Assembly (NCBI RefSeq): GCF_024138715.1
Contig: NZ_CP092074.1
Coordinates: 1 to 64,000 of the forward strand
Direction: 5' to 3'
Length of the DNA stretch: 64,000 bases
DNA from: Emticicia sp. 21SJ11W-3
GTDB taxonomy: Bacteria; Bacteroidota; Bacteroidia; Cytophagales; Spirosomataceae
Position 1 is the stretch's first letter. Each line of letters opens with the position of its first letter. Shown one piece after another: positions 53,406 through 63,514 of the stretch. The translations under genes and the position numbers were made by a program. The notes beneath the pieces were generated by a model, which saw only the letters and a list, made by a program, of their open reading frames with translations, had not been told where the DNA came from and made no database searches.

Positions 53406-55523
53406 ATGAGAAAGCAGCGTGTATTGTCTTTATTGCTTTTCGGTGGAATCGTCGGCGCTGTTTTTATGGCAGCCATGCCCTTGCAGAATGATCCGCCTAC
53501 CAAAAACGAAATTATTCTACGCACCGTAGGTGCCATGCTCGAACAAGGGCACTATAGTCCGAAGAGAATTGATGATGCTTTTTCGAAAGAAATCTTTACT
53601 GAGTATCTGAAAAGACTAGACCCAAGCAAAAGGGTTTTACTTGAAAAAGACGTAAGCAGGCTTCGCAAATTTGAAACCAGAATTGACGACGAGATTCACG
53701 GTGCCCCGCTTGATTTCTTTGCCGCTCTTGATGAAATCTACAAAGTAAGGCTGGTAGAGGCTGAGGATATTTACAAACAGCTGATTGAAAAACCGTTTAC
53801 GTTTGACAAAAACGAAACAATAGAATTAGACTGGGATAAAACAGAGTTTGCATCAAACGAAACCGAAAGAAAAGACCGCTGGAGAAAATATCTGAAATTT
53901 CAGACACTGGAGCGTTATAACGACCTGCTTGAGCAGCAGGAAAAGAATAAAACCAAGGCCGATTTTGTAGCCAAAACAAACGAAGCGCTTGAATTAGAAG
54001 CACGCGGCAAGGTGAAAAAAGGAATGGACAAGTACTTTGACCGCCTGAAAAATAAGTTTGATGAAAACGAAAGATTTGCCGTTTTTGTAGGCACCATTAC
54101 CAATGAAATGGACCCACATACAGACTTCTTTCCGCCGGTTGAGAAACGTTCTTTTGATGAAAGGCTAAGTGGCCGTTTCTTTGGTATAGGCGCTTTGTTA
54201 ATGCAGGAAGACGACAAAATAAAAATCAGAAGTGTAACCGCAGGCGGCCCGGCCTGGAAGTCGGGTGAGATACAAGCCAATGATATTATTCTGAAGGTTG
54301 CTCAAGGCACAGGCGAACCCGAAGACTTAACGGGGTCTACCACTGACGATGCCGTAAAAATAATAAGAGGAGCAGAAGGCTCAGAGGTAAGATTGACAAT
54401 TCAGAAGCCCGACGGCACGCAGAAGGTAGTGCCGATTATCCGTGCCGAACTGAAACTGGACGAAACCTTTGCCAGAAGCGCCATTATTAATTCGGGCAAA
54501 AACAAAATAGGAGTTATTGATTTACCCGCTTTCTATGCCGACTTCCAACGTCCGCAGGCTGCACGTTGCTCTAAAGACGTAGCAAAAGAAGTAGAAAAAC
54601 TGAAAGCCGAAGGTGTAGACGGAATCATTATTGATATCAGAGATAACGGTGGCGGAAGCCTGCAAGAGGTGGTAAACATGGTAGGTCTGTTTATTAAGAC
54701 AGGCCCGGTAGTGCAGATTCGTGACCGTGCAGGGCGCCCTTCTCAAATGGGAGACAACGACCCGTCTGTTCTGTATGACGGCCCGTTGGCGGTGTTGGTG
54801 AACGAGCGCAGCGCTTCAGCTTCAGAAATCTTTGCTTCTGCCATTCAGGATTACAAACGAGGTATTGTAATAGGTTCAAGCTCTACTTATGGTAAAGGTA
54901 CAGTGCAAAGGGCGTTCCCGGTTGGTGGTATGGGCAATGGTAGCGGAGCCGGAGACCTGGGTGCTGTGCACTTAACGCTTCAAAAGTATTACCGTGTTAA
55001 TGGCGGAGCCACCCAGTTAAAAGGTGTCGAGTCAGACATCGTTCTGACAGGCGTGTATGAAGCCTACAAAATGCGTGAGAAAGACTCGCCAAACGCATTG
55101 GTTTGGGACGAGATGCCCAAAGCTAATTACCAAACCTGGACGGCCTCTCCGGATGTTGCTCTTTTGCAGCAAAAAAGCAAAGCACGTCTGGCAGGTAATG
55201 ATGTGTTTAAGCAAATAGAAGACAATACAAATATATTGGCCGATAACCGGAAAACTTCTCGCTCGCTAGAGTTGAAAAACTATAAAGTGCAGTTAAAAGA
55301 AATAAAAGATGTGGCCGGAAAAGTGCGCGATTTAACCAAATTGAAAACCGATTTATCAGTAGCCAATCTGGCCGGAGACCTGGAAGTGATTAACTCTGAC
55401 TCACTGAAAAAAGACCGCAATACATTCTGGATTAATTTCCTGAAAAAAGATGTGTACATGAACGAAACCATTAATGTGATGGACGACATGATTCAGCAAA
55501 AAGGAATGGCGGTTAAAAACTAG
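53406..55523 (+). CDS. Carboxy-terminal processing protease (Prc/Tsp, S41 family)
   Basis: A 705-residue periplasmic protease with an N-terminal signal/anchor (VLSLLLFGGIVGAVFMAA). A helical Prc N-terminal part is followed by a PDZ domain (about residues 250-335: FFGIGALLMQEDDKIKIRSVTAGGPAW). The catalytic domain has the Ser in NERSASASEIFASAIQ and the Lys in YGKGTVQ, spaced as in the family. A long C-terminal region follows. Prc trims and degrades periplasmic proteins and regulates peptidoglycan hydrolases. It follows murF on the same strand after 137 bases; a strong terminator ends the unit. Confidence 0.95.
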   Translation: MRKQRVLSLLLFGGIVGAVFMAAMPLQNDPPTKNEIILRTVGAMLEQGHYSPKRIDDAFSKEIFTEYLKRLDPSKRVLLEKDVSRLRKFETRIDDEIHGAPLDFFAALDEIYKVRLVEAEDIYKQLIEKPFTFDKNETIELDWDKTEFASNETERKDRWRKYLKFQTLERYNDLLEQQEKNKTKADFVAKTNEALELEARGKVKKGMDKYFDRLKNKFDENERFAVFVGTITNEMDPHTDFFPPVEKRSFDERLSGRFFGIGALLMQEDDKIKIRSVTAGGPAWKSGEIQANDIILKVAQGTGEPEDLTGSTTDDAVKIIRGAEGSEVRLTIQKPDGTQKVVPIIRAELKLDETFARSAIINSGKNKIGVIDLPAFYADFQRPQAARCSKDVAKEVEKLKAEGVDGIIIDIRDNGGGSLQEVVNMVGLFIKTGPVVQIRDRAGRPSQMGDNDPSVLYDGPLAVLVNERSASASEIFASAIQDYKRGIVIGSSSTYGKGTVQRAFPVGGMGNGSGAGDLGAVHLTLQKYYRVNGGATQLKGVESDIVLTGVYEAYKMREKDSPNALVWDEMPKANYQTWTASPDVALLQQKSKARLAGNDVFKQIEDNTNILADNRKTSRSLELKNYKVQLKEIKDVAGKVRDLTKLKTDLSVANLAGDLEVINSDSLKKDRNTFWINFLKKDVYMNETINVMDDMIQQKGMAVKN

Positions 55524-55552
55524 GCCACTTCCATAACAATAAATTTGCCCTG

Positions 55553-55583
55553 AGAGGCTGCTACACAGGCAGCCTCTTTTTTT
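55553..55583 (+). terminator. Intrinsic terminator after the Prc gene
   Basis: Stem AGAGGCTGC / GCAGCCTCT (55553-55561, 55569-55577) followed by a T-run. Confidence 0.9.
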
Positions 55584-55719
55584 ATTTATATCGGCTCTTG
55601 CTTTACTTCTACTTTAGTCTTTGCGCGCTGTTTGATAACAATTAGATTACATGATGGTGATTTAATGTTAATAATGGCTGGTTTCTTTTGCGGGAAATTT
55701 ATTTTTAAAACCACTCGCA

Positions 55720-58700
55720 ATGAAAAAAAAAGTACTTAAATCAATTCTCACAACGTTAACGTGCCTTGTATTATTTATATGCAATGCAGTACCCGCTGCC
55801 GCACAGGGCAGGCAGGTAAAGGGTAAGGTTACAGAGGCTGCAACAGGGCAGCCGTTGCCTGGCGCTACCGTTCAGGTAAAAGGAACAAAGACAGCGGCAT
55901 TGACCGACGCAAAGGGCGAATTTACACTTGTGGCTTCATCAGAAGCAACATCATTGGTTATTTCATTTATTGGTTTCAAAACAACAGAAGTGCCTGTTAA
56001 CGCTACAGTAACTGTTGCCTTGGAAAACGATATAAATACGTTGCAGGAGGTAGTAGTGGTGGGATATCAGACTATGCGCAAGAGCGACATCACAGGCGCT
56101 ATTGCCAGCGTAAAAGCAAGTGAATTGAACCTCTCTACGCCAACGGTTGGTCAGGCGCTGGTGGGTAAAGTAGCCGGGGTGCAGATATCGCAGGTAAGTG
56201 GTGCCCCTTACAATACTACCAAAATACGGGTGCGTGGCACAAGTTCTATCAACGCCAGTTCAGACCCCCTGTATGTCATAGACGGGTATCCGGCTAACGG
56301 AGACCTTTTCCTTAACATGGAAGACATAGAGTCTGTAGAGGTTTTGAAAGATGCAGCTTCTGCGGCCATCTACGGTTCAAGGGCATCGGGTGGTGTGGTT
56401 CTGATTACCACTAAAAGAGGTAAAGAAGGAAAAACAATGGTAACCTACGATTACCAGTTTGGTATTAACCAGCTTGCGCGTAAAGTGAAAGTGCTGAATG
56501 CCGAACAGTTTTTTGATTTGTTTGTAGATGCACACAACAAAACCTATAAAGACCTGATGGTATCGCAGGGAAAGGTGTGGTCTGATGATTACGTAAAAGA
56601 CAACAATACGGTACGTACAACCCGTACCAATAACGTAAACGCAAACACAATCAGGATACCTGATTATATGTATGATTTTGCTACCGGAACAATCAAAAAG
56701 CCGGAATACGACACCGACTGGCAAAATGAACTTTACCGCAATGCAGCAAATCACCGACACAATTTGTCAATTGCTGGCGGCCGTACCGGAGTGCGTTATG
56801 CCATTTCCGGAGGGTATCAGAGCCAGGATGGTATCATGCTCAATACCGATATGACGAAATATAATCTACGTTCTAATATTGATGTAGATGTTTCTAAAAA
56901 AATAACTTTAGGCGCTAACCTGGCATATACGGATACCAAAAGTAACGAAGTAACCGAAGGGCGTTTTAACCAAAGCCCGGTAATGGCAGCCTTGATTTAC
57001 CTTCCGTTTCTGAAGCCCTACAATGCTGATGGCACACCGGCACAATACGAAATGTCGGCACAGTCAAGCGACTATGCTTTTCAGAGTGACATTGAAAACC
57101 CGATAGCCTACACACAAATGGTTAAAAACTACCGTAAAACAACCAGAGCAACCTACAACGTTTACGGACAGTACAAAATAGTAGAGGCCTTGACAGCTAA
57201 ATTGTCTTTTGGTACTTATAACTTTACAAACAACTGGGAGTACTACCGCCCTACAAGTATCACTTCGGGTGTTAATGCGCCTTACTCTCCACAAGCCATT
57301 ACTGCTGCCAATGCGCAGAACACCCGCACCGACGAAAGAGATTATCTGACTGAGTTTACATTGAACTTCAATAAAAAAGTCAGCAATTTCAATGTAAGTG
57401 GGGTAGTAGGTGCGTCGTCACAATCACACGTGACTGATGTGATTAACGTAACAGCCAATGGCTTTACTGACGACAAAATACCATTTATTACCGGTGGTGG
57501 CTCAGACCCCGCCAACTTTTCAAGAGGTGGTTCAACGGGTATTACTCAATATGCCATGGCTTCGGGTTTCGGGCGTCTTAACGTTAATTACCTGAATCGT
57601 TATCATGTAACGGCTTCTTTCCGTGGCGATGGTTCATCTTTGTTCGGGCCTAAAAACCGTTGGGCTTATTTTCCTTCTATTTCAGGAGGCTGGACAATCT
57701 CTGATGAAATGTTCTACAAAAATCTGGTCGGAGAAAGAACTTCACTGAAGTTCCGTGCCAGTTGGGGTGTGAGTGGTAACAACGGTATTGGCGCCTACAA
57801 CTTCCAGCAGGTAATGGGCAAAACCGGTACGGTTATCGGAGGTGCTGTGCAAACAGCCATGTTCCCGGGTGCCTTCCGCGATGACAAATTAGGTTGGGAG
57901 TCAACATCACAAACCAATATTGGTCTTGATTTGGGTCTGTTCAACAACCGTCTTCAGGTTATTGCTAACTTCTACGACAGCTACACCTATAACCTGTTGT
58001 TCTCTAAATCTATTACAGCCGTATCAGGCTCAACATCGATGTTGACCAACCTGCCTGATTCTAAAATCAATAACCGTGGTTTCGACCTTCAGTTAGACGG
58101 AATTATACTCTCAACAAACGATTTTGAATTGCGTGCCAGCGGAAACATCTCTACTAACCGTAACAAGGTGCTTGATTTGGGTGGAGCCTCTACCATTCTT
58201 ACCAGAGGTGCTGAACGCGGCTATGATACCCACATTACCATGCAAGGCCAACCGGTTGGTATGTTTTACGGCTATAAAGTAATTGGGATGGTGAAAACTC
58301 AGGAACAGGCAAACTCCATTAATAATGCCCCTGATGTGAATGATGATATACCGGCACGTTCAGCTGCGCAAAGTACGAAAATTCAGCCGGGCGACCTGCT
58401 TTTTGAAGACACTAATAAAGATGGGATTGTAAACGACCTTGACAAGACCATCATCGGCAACCCATACCCTGATTTCATTTATGCTTTCAACCTTTCAGGG
58501 CGTTACAAGAAATTTGACCTATCGGTATCTGCCAACGGTACGCACGGCAACAAAGTGCTTGACGGGCAAAACTATTACAACCTGAATATGGAAGGCTCTG
58601 GCAACCAGTATGCTGTTGTCGATGATCGTTTCCGTACGCCTGAAAATCCCGGTGGTGGTGAGATTTATCGCGCGGCCCGTGGTGGTACCCAGAGTAACAG

Positions 58701-58977
58701 TACGCGTTTGTCTACATTCTATCTGAACGATGGTTCGTTCTTCAGAATTACCAACGTAACACTTGGCTACAACTGGAACACCTCAGCGCTTACCAATAAT
58801 GCCATTTCAAATGTACGCATCTATCTATCAACAGATAACCCTTTCACGGCTCAGAAGTACAGAGGTTATAACCCTGAGGTAGATTACAACAATGGCTCTA
58901 ACTTGACTCCGGGTGTAGATTACGGTAAATACCCTTTAATGAGGTCTTTCAATGCCGGATTAAAAGTTCAATTCTAA
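55720..58977 (+). CDS. SusC/RagA-family TonB-linked outer-membrane transporter
   Basis: A 1085-residue outer-membrane protein. Signal peptide to about residue 29, CarboxypepD_reg-like domain (VKGKVTEAATGQPLPGATVQVKG) to about 110, plug domain (VVVGYQTMRKSDITGAIASV; VRGTSSINASSDPLYVIDGYP; SVEVLKDAASAAIYGSRASGGVVLITTKRG), then a large barrel ending NAGLKVQF. It imports a large ligand (glycan or peptide fragments) with TonB energy together with the SusD-type lipoprotein next to it. The ligand is unknown since no sugar-degrading enzyme or regulator is linked. Confidence 0.97.
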   Translation: MKKKVLKSILTTLTCLVLFICNAVPAAAQGRQVKGKVTEAATGQPLPGATVQVKGTKTAALTDAKGEFTLVASSEATSLVISFIGFKTTEVPVNATVTVALENDINTLQEVVVVGYQTMRKSDITGAIASVKASELNLSTPTVGQALVGKVAGVQISQVSGAPYNTTKIRVRGTSSINASSDPLYVIDGYPANGDLFLNMEDIESVEVLKDAASAAIYGSRASGGVVLITTKRGKEGKTMVTYDYQFGINQLARKVKVLNAEQFFDLFVDAHNKTYKDLMVSQGKVWSDDYVKDNNTVRTTRTNNVNANTIRIPDYMYDFATGTIKKPEYDTDWQNELYRNAANHRHNLSIAGGRTGVRYAISGGYQSQDGIMLNTDMTKYNLRSNIDVDVSKKITLGANLAYTDTKSNEVTEGRFNQSPVMAALIYLPFLKPYNADGTPAQYEMSAQSSDYAFQSDIENPIAYTQMVKNYRKTTRATYNVYGQYKIVEALTAKLSFGTYNFTNNWEYYRPTSITSGVNAPYSPQAITAANAQNTRTDERDYLTEFTLNFNKKVSNFNVSGVVGASSQSHVTDVINVTANGFTDDKIPFITGGGSDPANFSRGGSTGITQYAMASGFGRLNVNYLNRYHVTASFRGDGSSLFGPKNRWAYFPSISGGWTISDEMFYKNLVGERTSLKFRASWGVSGNNGIGAYNFQQVMGKTGTVIGGAVQTAMFPGAFRDDKLGWESTSQTNIGLDLGLFNNRLQVIANFYDSYTYNLLFSKSITAVSGSTSMLTNLPDSKINNRGFDLQLDGIILSTNDFELRASGNISTNRNKVLDLGGASTILTRGAERGYDTHITMQGQPVGMFYGYKVIGMVKTQEQANSINNAPDVNDDIPARSAAQSTKIQPGDLLFEDTNKDGIVNDLDKTIIGNPYPDFIYAFNLSGRYKKFDLSVSANGTHGNKVLDGQNYYNLNMEGSGNQYAVVDDRFRTPENPGGGEIYRAARGGTQSNSTRLSTFYLNDGSFFRITNVTLGYNWNTSALTNNAISNVRIYLSTDNPFTAQKYRGYNPEVDYNNGSNLTPGVDYGKYPLMRSFNAGLKVQF

Positions 58978-58991
58978 AACAAATTTGAATC

Positions 58992-60518
58992 ATGAAAAAA
59001 TTAAGCATATTATTAATATTGGTTGCGTTGGTGTCTTCGTCGTGCGAAGATTACCTGGAAATAGAAAACCCCAACGCCATTGCCAGCGACAAGTATTTTT
59101 CTTCTGAAATTGATGTACAGAAAGCCGTGGCAGGTATATATACTGCCATAAGAAGTAATAGTGCGCTTGGCGAAACAAGCGATTTGTATAGCGAAGAGCG
59201 CAGTGATAATGCAGGGCGTACAGATAACCAGTCGTCGGCAGGTACGCCTTTCCAGTTCACAAACTTTACATTAGTGCCTACCAATCCTGAAATGACCGGC
59301 CACTGGAATGCCCTGTATACCATTGTATCGCGTGCCAACTATGTGTTGTCGAACGTTGATAACACCGCAATTAAGTTTACTGATGAAAAGAACCGCGCTA
59401 TCTACAAATCAGAGGCGCTTTTCCTTCGTGCGCTAGCCTATTTTCATTTGGTTCGTAAATGGGGAGACGTGCCTATGGTAACCAAGTTCATGGCGTCTTA
59501 TGACGAAATCGTGGCCAGCACTTTCAGGGTAGAAAAAGGGCTGGTTTATGCACAAATTGTTGATGACCTCACAAAAGCATTAAACGCTGATTTACCGAAT
59601 ATCCAGCCGGCTTCAGGCAAAGGCCGTACTTGCAAAGCAGCTATTAATGGTTTGCTTGGCCAGGTTTACCTTACAATGGGTTCTGTTTTAGCAGATAACA
59701 AAACAGCCAATTTCACTAAAGCCAAGCAGTATCTGGAAGCAGCCTATGCCATGAGAACCTTCGGGCAGTTGTCAGACATCCCCTATGCTGATGTATTTGA
59801 TGTAAATAAAAAGAACACAAACCCGGAGATTATTTTTCAGATTGTGTATAAACAAGGCGACCAGAACTATGCCTCTGGTATTGCGTATCGTAACCAGTCA
59901 ATCGGCGAAACCATCAACTCTAAAAGACCATCAACGGGTCGTGGGTTTTTTGTGAATCCAGATCTGGTTAATGAATATGAAGCAGGAGACATCAGAAAAG
60001 ACTTCTCGGTAAAATGGGCAGACCACGCCAGTGCAAAAGCCTGGTTTGTTACCAAATATCGCGACGTAAGTGAAGCCGCAGCTGCCAATGGTTGGGGTGG
60101 AAATGATTTTATTCTGATGAGATATGCTGACATTGTATTGATGCTTGCCGAAGTAAACGAAAGGCTGGGTAACAATACAGAGGCAATAAGTTATCTGAAT
60201 CAGGCACGTAAACGTGCCGGTTTGCCAGACTACGCAGCCTCTGATGCGGCGTATCATGCCAAGTACCCGACCTTGAAACTTGCTATTCTGCACGAACGCA
60301 GATCAGAGCTGGCTTTTGAAAACCACCGTTTATTTGATTTACTACGTGCCTTTGGAGATAATCCTCAGGGTTTTGTAAATTATTTAAAGAGTAAAAACCC
60401 GGCCGATTACGGTATTTCAGATTTGAAAAACGTATCAACAAAGGATGTTTACTTCCCGATTCCGTTCGATGAAAGCAAACTTGACCCCGTAAAGATGTAT
60501 CAGAACCCAGGTTATTGA
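58992..60518 (+). CDS. SusD/RagB-family nutrient-binding outer-membrane lipoprotein
   Basis: A 508-residue lipoprotein (MKKLSILLILVALVSSSC; lipid-bearing Cys18). The SusD fold is shown by CEDYLEIENPNAIASDKYF, AEALFLRALAYFHLVRKWGDVPMV-like sequence, TPR-like helices and the C-terminal LMLAEVNERLGNNTEAISYLNQARKRAGL and ERRSELAFENHRLFDLLR. It forms the lid over the SusC transporter and binds the ligand outside the cell. It lies 14 bases after susC and is followed by a terminator. Confidence 0.97.
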   Translation: MKKLSILLILVALVSSSCEDYLEIENPNAIASDKYFSSEIDVQKAVAGIYTAIRSNSALGETSDLYSEERSDNAGRTDNQSSAGTPFQFTNFTLVPTNPEMTGHWNALYTIVSRANYVLSNVDNTAIKFTDEKNRAIYKSEALFLRALAYFHLVRKWGDVPMVTKFMASYDEIVASTFRVEKGLVYAQIVDDLTKALNADLPNIQPASGKGRTCKAAINGLLGQVYLTMGSVLADNKTANFTKAKQYLEAAYAMRTFGQLSDIPYADVFDVNKKNTNPEIIFQIVYKQGDQNYASGIAYRNQSIGETINSKRPSTGRGFFVNPDLVNEYEAGDIRKDFSVKWADHASAKAWFVTKYRDVSEAAAANGWGGNDFILMRYADIVLMLAEVNERLGNNTEAISYLNQARKRAGLPDYAASDAAYHAKYPTLKLAILHERRSELAFENHRLFDLLRAFGDNPQGFVNYLKSKNPADYGISDLKNVSTKDVYFPIPFDESKLDPVKMYQNPGY

Positions 60519-60530
60519 TTTTCATATAAA

Positions 60531-60566
60531 AGGGTAATGCGACTTCCGCATTACCCTCTTTACTTT
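60531..60566 (+). terminator. Intrinsic terminator after the SusD-type gene
   Basis: Stem AGGGTAATGCG / CGCATTACCCT (60531-60541, 60547-60557) with a 5-base loop, followed by a T-rich stretch. Confidence 0.88.
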
Positions 60567-60583
60567 TTCAACATTTATACCCT

Positions 60584-61840
60584 ATGAAAACAAAGTTACT
60601 GTACACCCTTTCTATCTCAATACTGTTTATAATAAATGTGGCCGGGCAGGGGTACAATAAAAGCTACCGTCTGCTTTCTTCCGGCGATTTAACCGTCGAT
60701 AAAAACTTTTATCTGATTACGGTAATTGAAAAAACGCCCGAAGTAAAAACGATAGTAAGTAATAATGCAACGCTGAAAAGCCTTCTGCAAAAGAAAGTAG
60801 AGGTTTTAAAAGCACACGTAACAGACACCTGCTCGCACCCGGTATCATTGCTCAGTGACTTCTTCTGGAAACAGGATACCGCCACATTGGCAAAAGAATT
60901 GCAAATGGTTTATGCGGCCAATAAAAAAGCTTTCGATAAAATAATTGATGGGCATTTACGTCCTTCGGGCTATTATCAACGTTTTGTAGGTTTATCGAAC
61001 GAAGTTTTACTGGCTAAAGCCTGGAACCAGTGCTTTTATGGAATGGATTACATCATCAATCAGTTTGGTTTGGGTAAAAAAATGAGATATCCGCATATTG
61101 ACTCAGCCAGTTATGTGGTAACCTCGCGTTCGTACCGCATTATGCTGAAAGACCTGGTGGCGTCGCTCAATGAAAGCAGCAAAAGCTTTGATGTTTTCTA
61201 TAAGCCGTCGTTGGCAGTAGCCATGCAGTTAATGCAGGCAAACGACAGAGACGAACCGGCAAGGCTTGAACCGCTGGAAAAAGGAATAAACAAAGCAGCC
61301 TATGAGCAAATTCAAAAAACCGACTGGAAGAAATACAAATACGCCGTCATTGTGCTTCCGGGTGCAGGCCCTGAACTGCATATACCAATAGGGCATGAAG
61401 GAAAACTACATTGTGATGCCGCTGCCCGTAGTTATCTGGCAGGTGACGCCCCCTTCATTATTCCTACTGGTGGCTATTGCTATCCTTTCAAGACTATTTA
61501 CAATGAAGCGGTAGAAATGAAAAAATACCTGATGGAGAAGTATAACATTCCTGCCTCTGCTATTATTGCAGAGCCGCAGGCAAGGCATACTACCACCAAT
61601 ATCCGTAATTCTGTACGGCTCATGATTCGCTATGGTATACCGGTAGATATGCCATCGTTGTTTGTTACTTCTATGTCGCAAACCAAGTACTCGGCAGCGG
61701 GTAGTTTCGATACGCGCAATATACGCGAGTTGGGATACACACCTTATACCCGTAAAAAGCAATTGTCTAATCACGTAATAGAGTTTTATCCGGTAATGGA
61801 GTGCTTGCACATGGACCCTTACGACCCGCTTGACCCTTAG
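60584..61840 (+). CDS. Exported YdcF-like (DUF218) protein
   Basis: A 418-residue protein with a signal peptide (KTKLLYTLSISILFIINVAGQ). The first 230 or so residues are helical and of unknown family. The C-terminal part has the YdcF/DUF218 pattern: YAVIVLPGAGPELHIPIGHEGKLHCDAAARSYLAGDAPFIIPTGG, then KKYLMEKYNIPASAIIAEPQARHTTTNIRNS. The family binds nucleotide-like ligands in some members, but the reaction is not known. The gene starts 18 bases after the SusD terminator, so it may be read only through leaky termination or by an unseen promoter. Confidence 0.85.
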   Translation: MKTKLLYTLSISILFIINVAGQGYNKSYRLLSSGDLTVDKNFYLITVIEKTPEVKTIVSNNATLKSLLQKKVEVLKAHVTDTCSHPVSLLSDFFWKQDTATLAKELQMVYAANKKAFDKIIDGHLRPSGYYQRFVGLSNEVLLAKAWNQCFYGMDYIINQFGLGKKMRYPHIDSASYVVTSRSYRIMLKDLVASLNESSKSFDVFYKPSLAVAMQLMQANDRDEPARLEPLEKGINKAAYEQIQKTDWKKYKYAVIVLPGAGPELHIPIGHEGKLHCDAAARSYLAGDAPFIIPTGGYCYPFKTIYNEAVEMKKYLMEKYNIPASAIIAEPQARHTTTNIRNSVRLMIRYGIPVDMPSLFVTSMSQTKYSAAGSFDTRNIRELGYTPYTRKKQLSNHVIEFYPVMECLHMDPYDPLDP

Positions 61841-61862
61841 CAGGCCGTTATTAAATAGTTAC

Positions 61863-61896
61863 AAAAACACCATCTGCGCCAACAGTTGGTGTTTTT
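61863..61896 (+). terminator. Intrinsic terminator after the YdcF-like gene
   Basis: Stem AAAAACACCA / TGGTGTTTTT (61863-61872, 61887-61896) ending in T. Confidence 0.85.
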
Positions 61897-62035
61897 GCTT
61901 TAAAAGTGTTGTGTTTATGGCCTGCAAAACTTTTTAAGCCAAAAACCAGATTGCTTTTTAGCGGGCTATTGTTTCAGATAAAACAGGCTTTTGTTGTATA
62001 TTTACGGCAAAAAAACCATCTTTCTTGATTTGAAT

Positions 62036-63235
62036 ATGACCTACGATGTAATTGTTATTGGTGGAGGAATTGTCGGGCTGGCAACTGCTTTGAAAATCAA
62101 ACAGGGCAATCCAACCCTGAAACTGTTGATTATTGAAAAAGAAACCAAAGTTGCCCTACATCAGACAGGCCACAATAGCGGCGTTATACATTCGGGTTTA
62201 TATTACAAGCCTGGTAGTTTAAAAGCTACCAATTGTATACGGGGTTATGAGATGCTTCTTGACTTCTGTCGCAATGAAGACATAAAGCATGACTTATGCG
62301 GCAAGATAGTAGTTGCTACCCGCCCTGAGCAGGTGCCTATTCTGGATGGTCTTTTTGAACGCGGCAAACAGAATGGACTGGATGGGTTTAAGATGCTAAA
62401 CCCTGAGCAACTGAAAGAATACGAACCCCATGTAAAAGGCCTGAAAGGTTTTTTTGTGCCTCAGACCGGCATTATAGATTATACCGAAGTATGTGAGAAA
62501 TACCTGCAAAAAACACGTGAGCTGGGTGGAGAAATAGTTTTTGGGCAAAAGGTAACCGGTATAAATTCTCAGGCGAACACATCGGTGGTTAATACTGACG
62601 GGGGGTCTTACCAAACCAGGCTGGTGGTAAACTGTGCCGGGTTGTATTCTGATAAAGTAGGGCAAATGACCGACCAACGTGCCGAAAGATTAAGAATTAC
62701 ACCCTTTAGAGGTGAATACCTTGAAATAAAACCAGAAAAACAATATCTGGTAAAAAACCTTATCTACCCGGTGCCAGACCCTAACTTCCCGTTTCTGGGT
62801 GTGCATTTTACCCGTATGATTCACGGTGGGGTAGAGGCCGGCCCCAATGCCGTGCTGGCTTTTGCCCGTGAAGGCTACAAAAAAACCGATATTAATCTGG
62901 CCGAGTTGTTCGAGACCCTCACCTGGCGTGGGTTCCGCAAAGTGGCCGCTAAATACTGGCGCACAGGCTTTGGCGAAATGTATCGTTCGTTTTCAAAAGC
63001 CGCTTTTACCAAAGCTTTGCAGGAACTGATACCCGAAATACAGGAAGATGACCTGATACCCGGCGGAGCAGGTGTAAGAGCTCAGGCCTGTGATTATGAC
63101 GGCGGCTTACTAGACGACTTCGCCATCTTTGAAAACGAGCGCGCCGTTAATGTGTGCAATGCACCATCACCTGCGGCCACTTCGTCTCTCTCAATTGGTC
63201 AGACAGTGAGCGAACTGGTTTTGAAGCGGTTCTGA
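62036..63235 (+). CDS. lhgO: L-2-hydroxyglutarate oxidase
   Basis: A 399-residue FAD enzyme: VIVIGGGIVGLATALKIKQ (FAD-binding glycine motif), HQTGHNSGVIHSGLYYKPGSLKA, then VNCAGLYSDKVGQM and the C-terminal PGGAGVRAQACDYDG with CNAPSPAATSSLSIG. It matches LhgO in length and motifs. It oxidises L-2-hydroxyglutarate to 2-oxoglutarate and feeds electrons to the respiratory chain. I start at ATG 62036 (MTYDVIVIGGG); a TTG at 61991 would add 15 residues. A terminator follows. Confidence 0.94.
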   Translation: MTYDVIVIGGGIVGLATALKIKQGNPTLKLLIIEKETKVALHQTGHNSGVIHSGLYYKPGSLKATNCIRGYEMLLDFCRNEDIKHDLCGKIVVATRPEQVPILDGLFERGKQNGLDGFKMLNPEQLKEYEPHVKGLKGFFVPQTGIIDYTEVCEKYLQKTRELGGEIVFGQKVTGINSQANTSVVNTDGGSYQTRLVVNCAGLYSDKVGQMTDQRAERLRITPFRGEYLEIKPEKQYLVKNLIYPVPDPNFPFLGVHFTRMIHGGVEAGPNAVLAFAREGYKKTDINLAELFETLTWRGFRKVAAKYWRTGFGEMYRSFSKAAFTKALQELIPEIQEDDLIPGGAGVRAQACDYDGGLLDDFAIFENERAVNVCNAPSPAATSSLSIGQTVSELVLKRF

Positions 63236-63261
63236 TAAAAAACATTAATTTTTTAAGATTG

Positions 63262-63300
63262 AACAAGCCCGGTTATATATTGTTATAGCCGGGCTTGTTG
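63262..63300 (+). terminator. Intrinsic terminator after lhgO
   Basis: 16-bp stem AACAAGCCCGGTTATA / TATAGCCGGGCTTGTT with one G-T pair (63262-63277, 63284-63299). Confidence 0.88.
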
Positions 63301-63514
63301 TTTGTTTATTTAAAAAATAAGTGGCTATTCCAACCATTTTTAATAATCAGGTATCTATGCTATTGAAAAGGGTACTGAGCCTCAGTCAAAACATTTGTTT
63401 AAGTCAGGGGAAAAACATGCTCGTTTGTTTATTCCCTTGACGGACTGAGTTGTTGGTTCTGGCCGTATTAAAAAACCGGCAACAGTTATATGGAAACAGA
63501 AGATTTTAAATCAG

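Noticed and set aside
63357-63440. A 27-codon ORF upstream of the last lipoprotein gene
   Set aside because: No hydrophobic or family pattern, no start context and poor codon use; likely chance.
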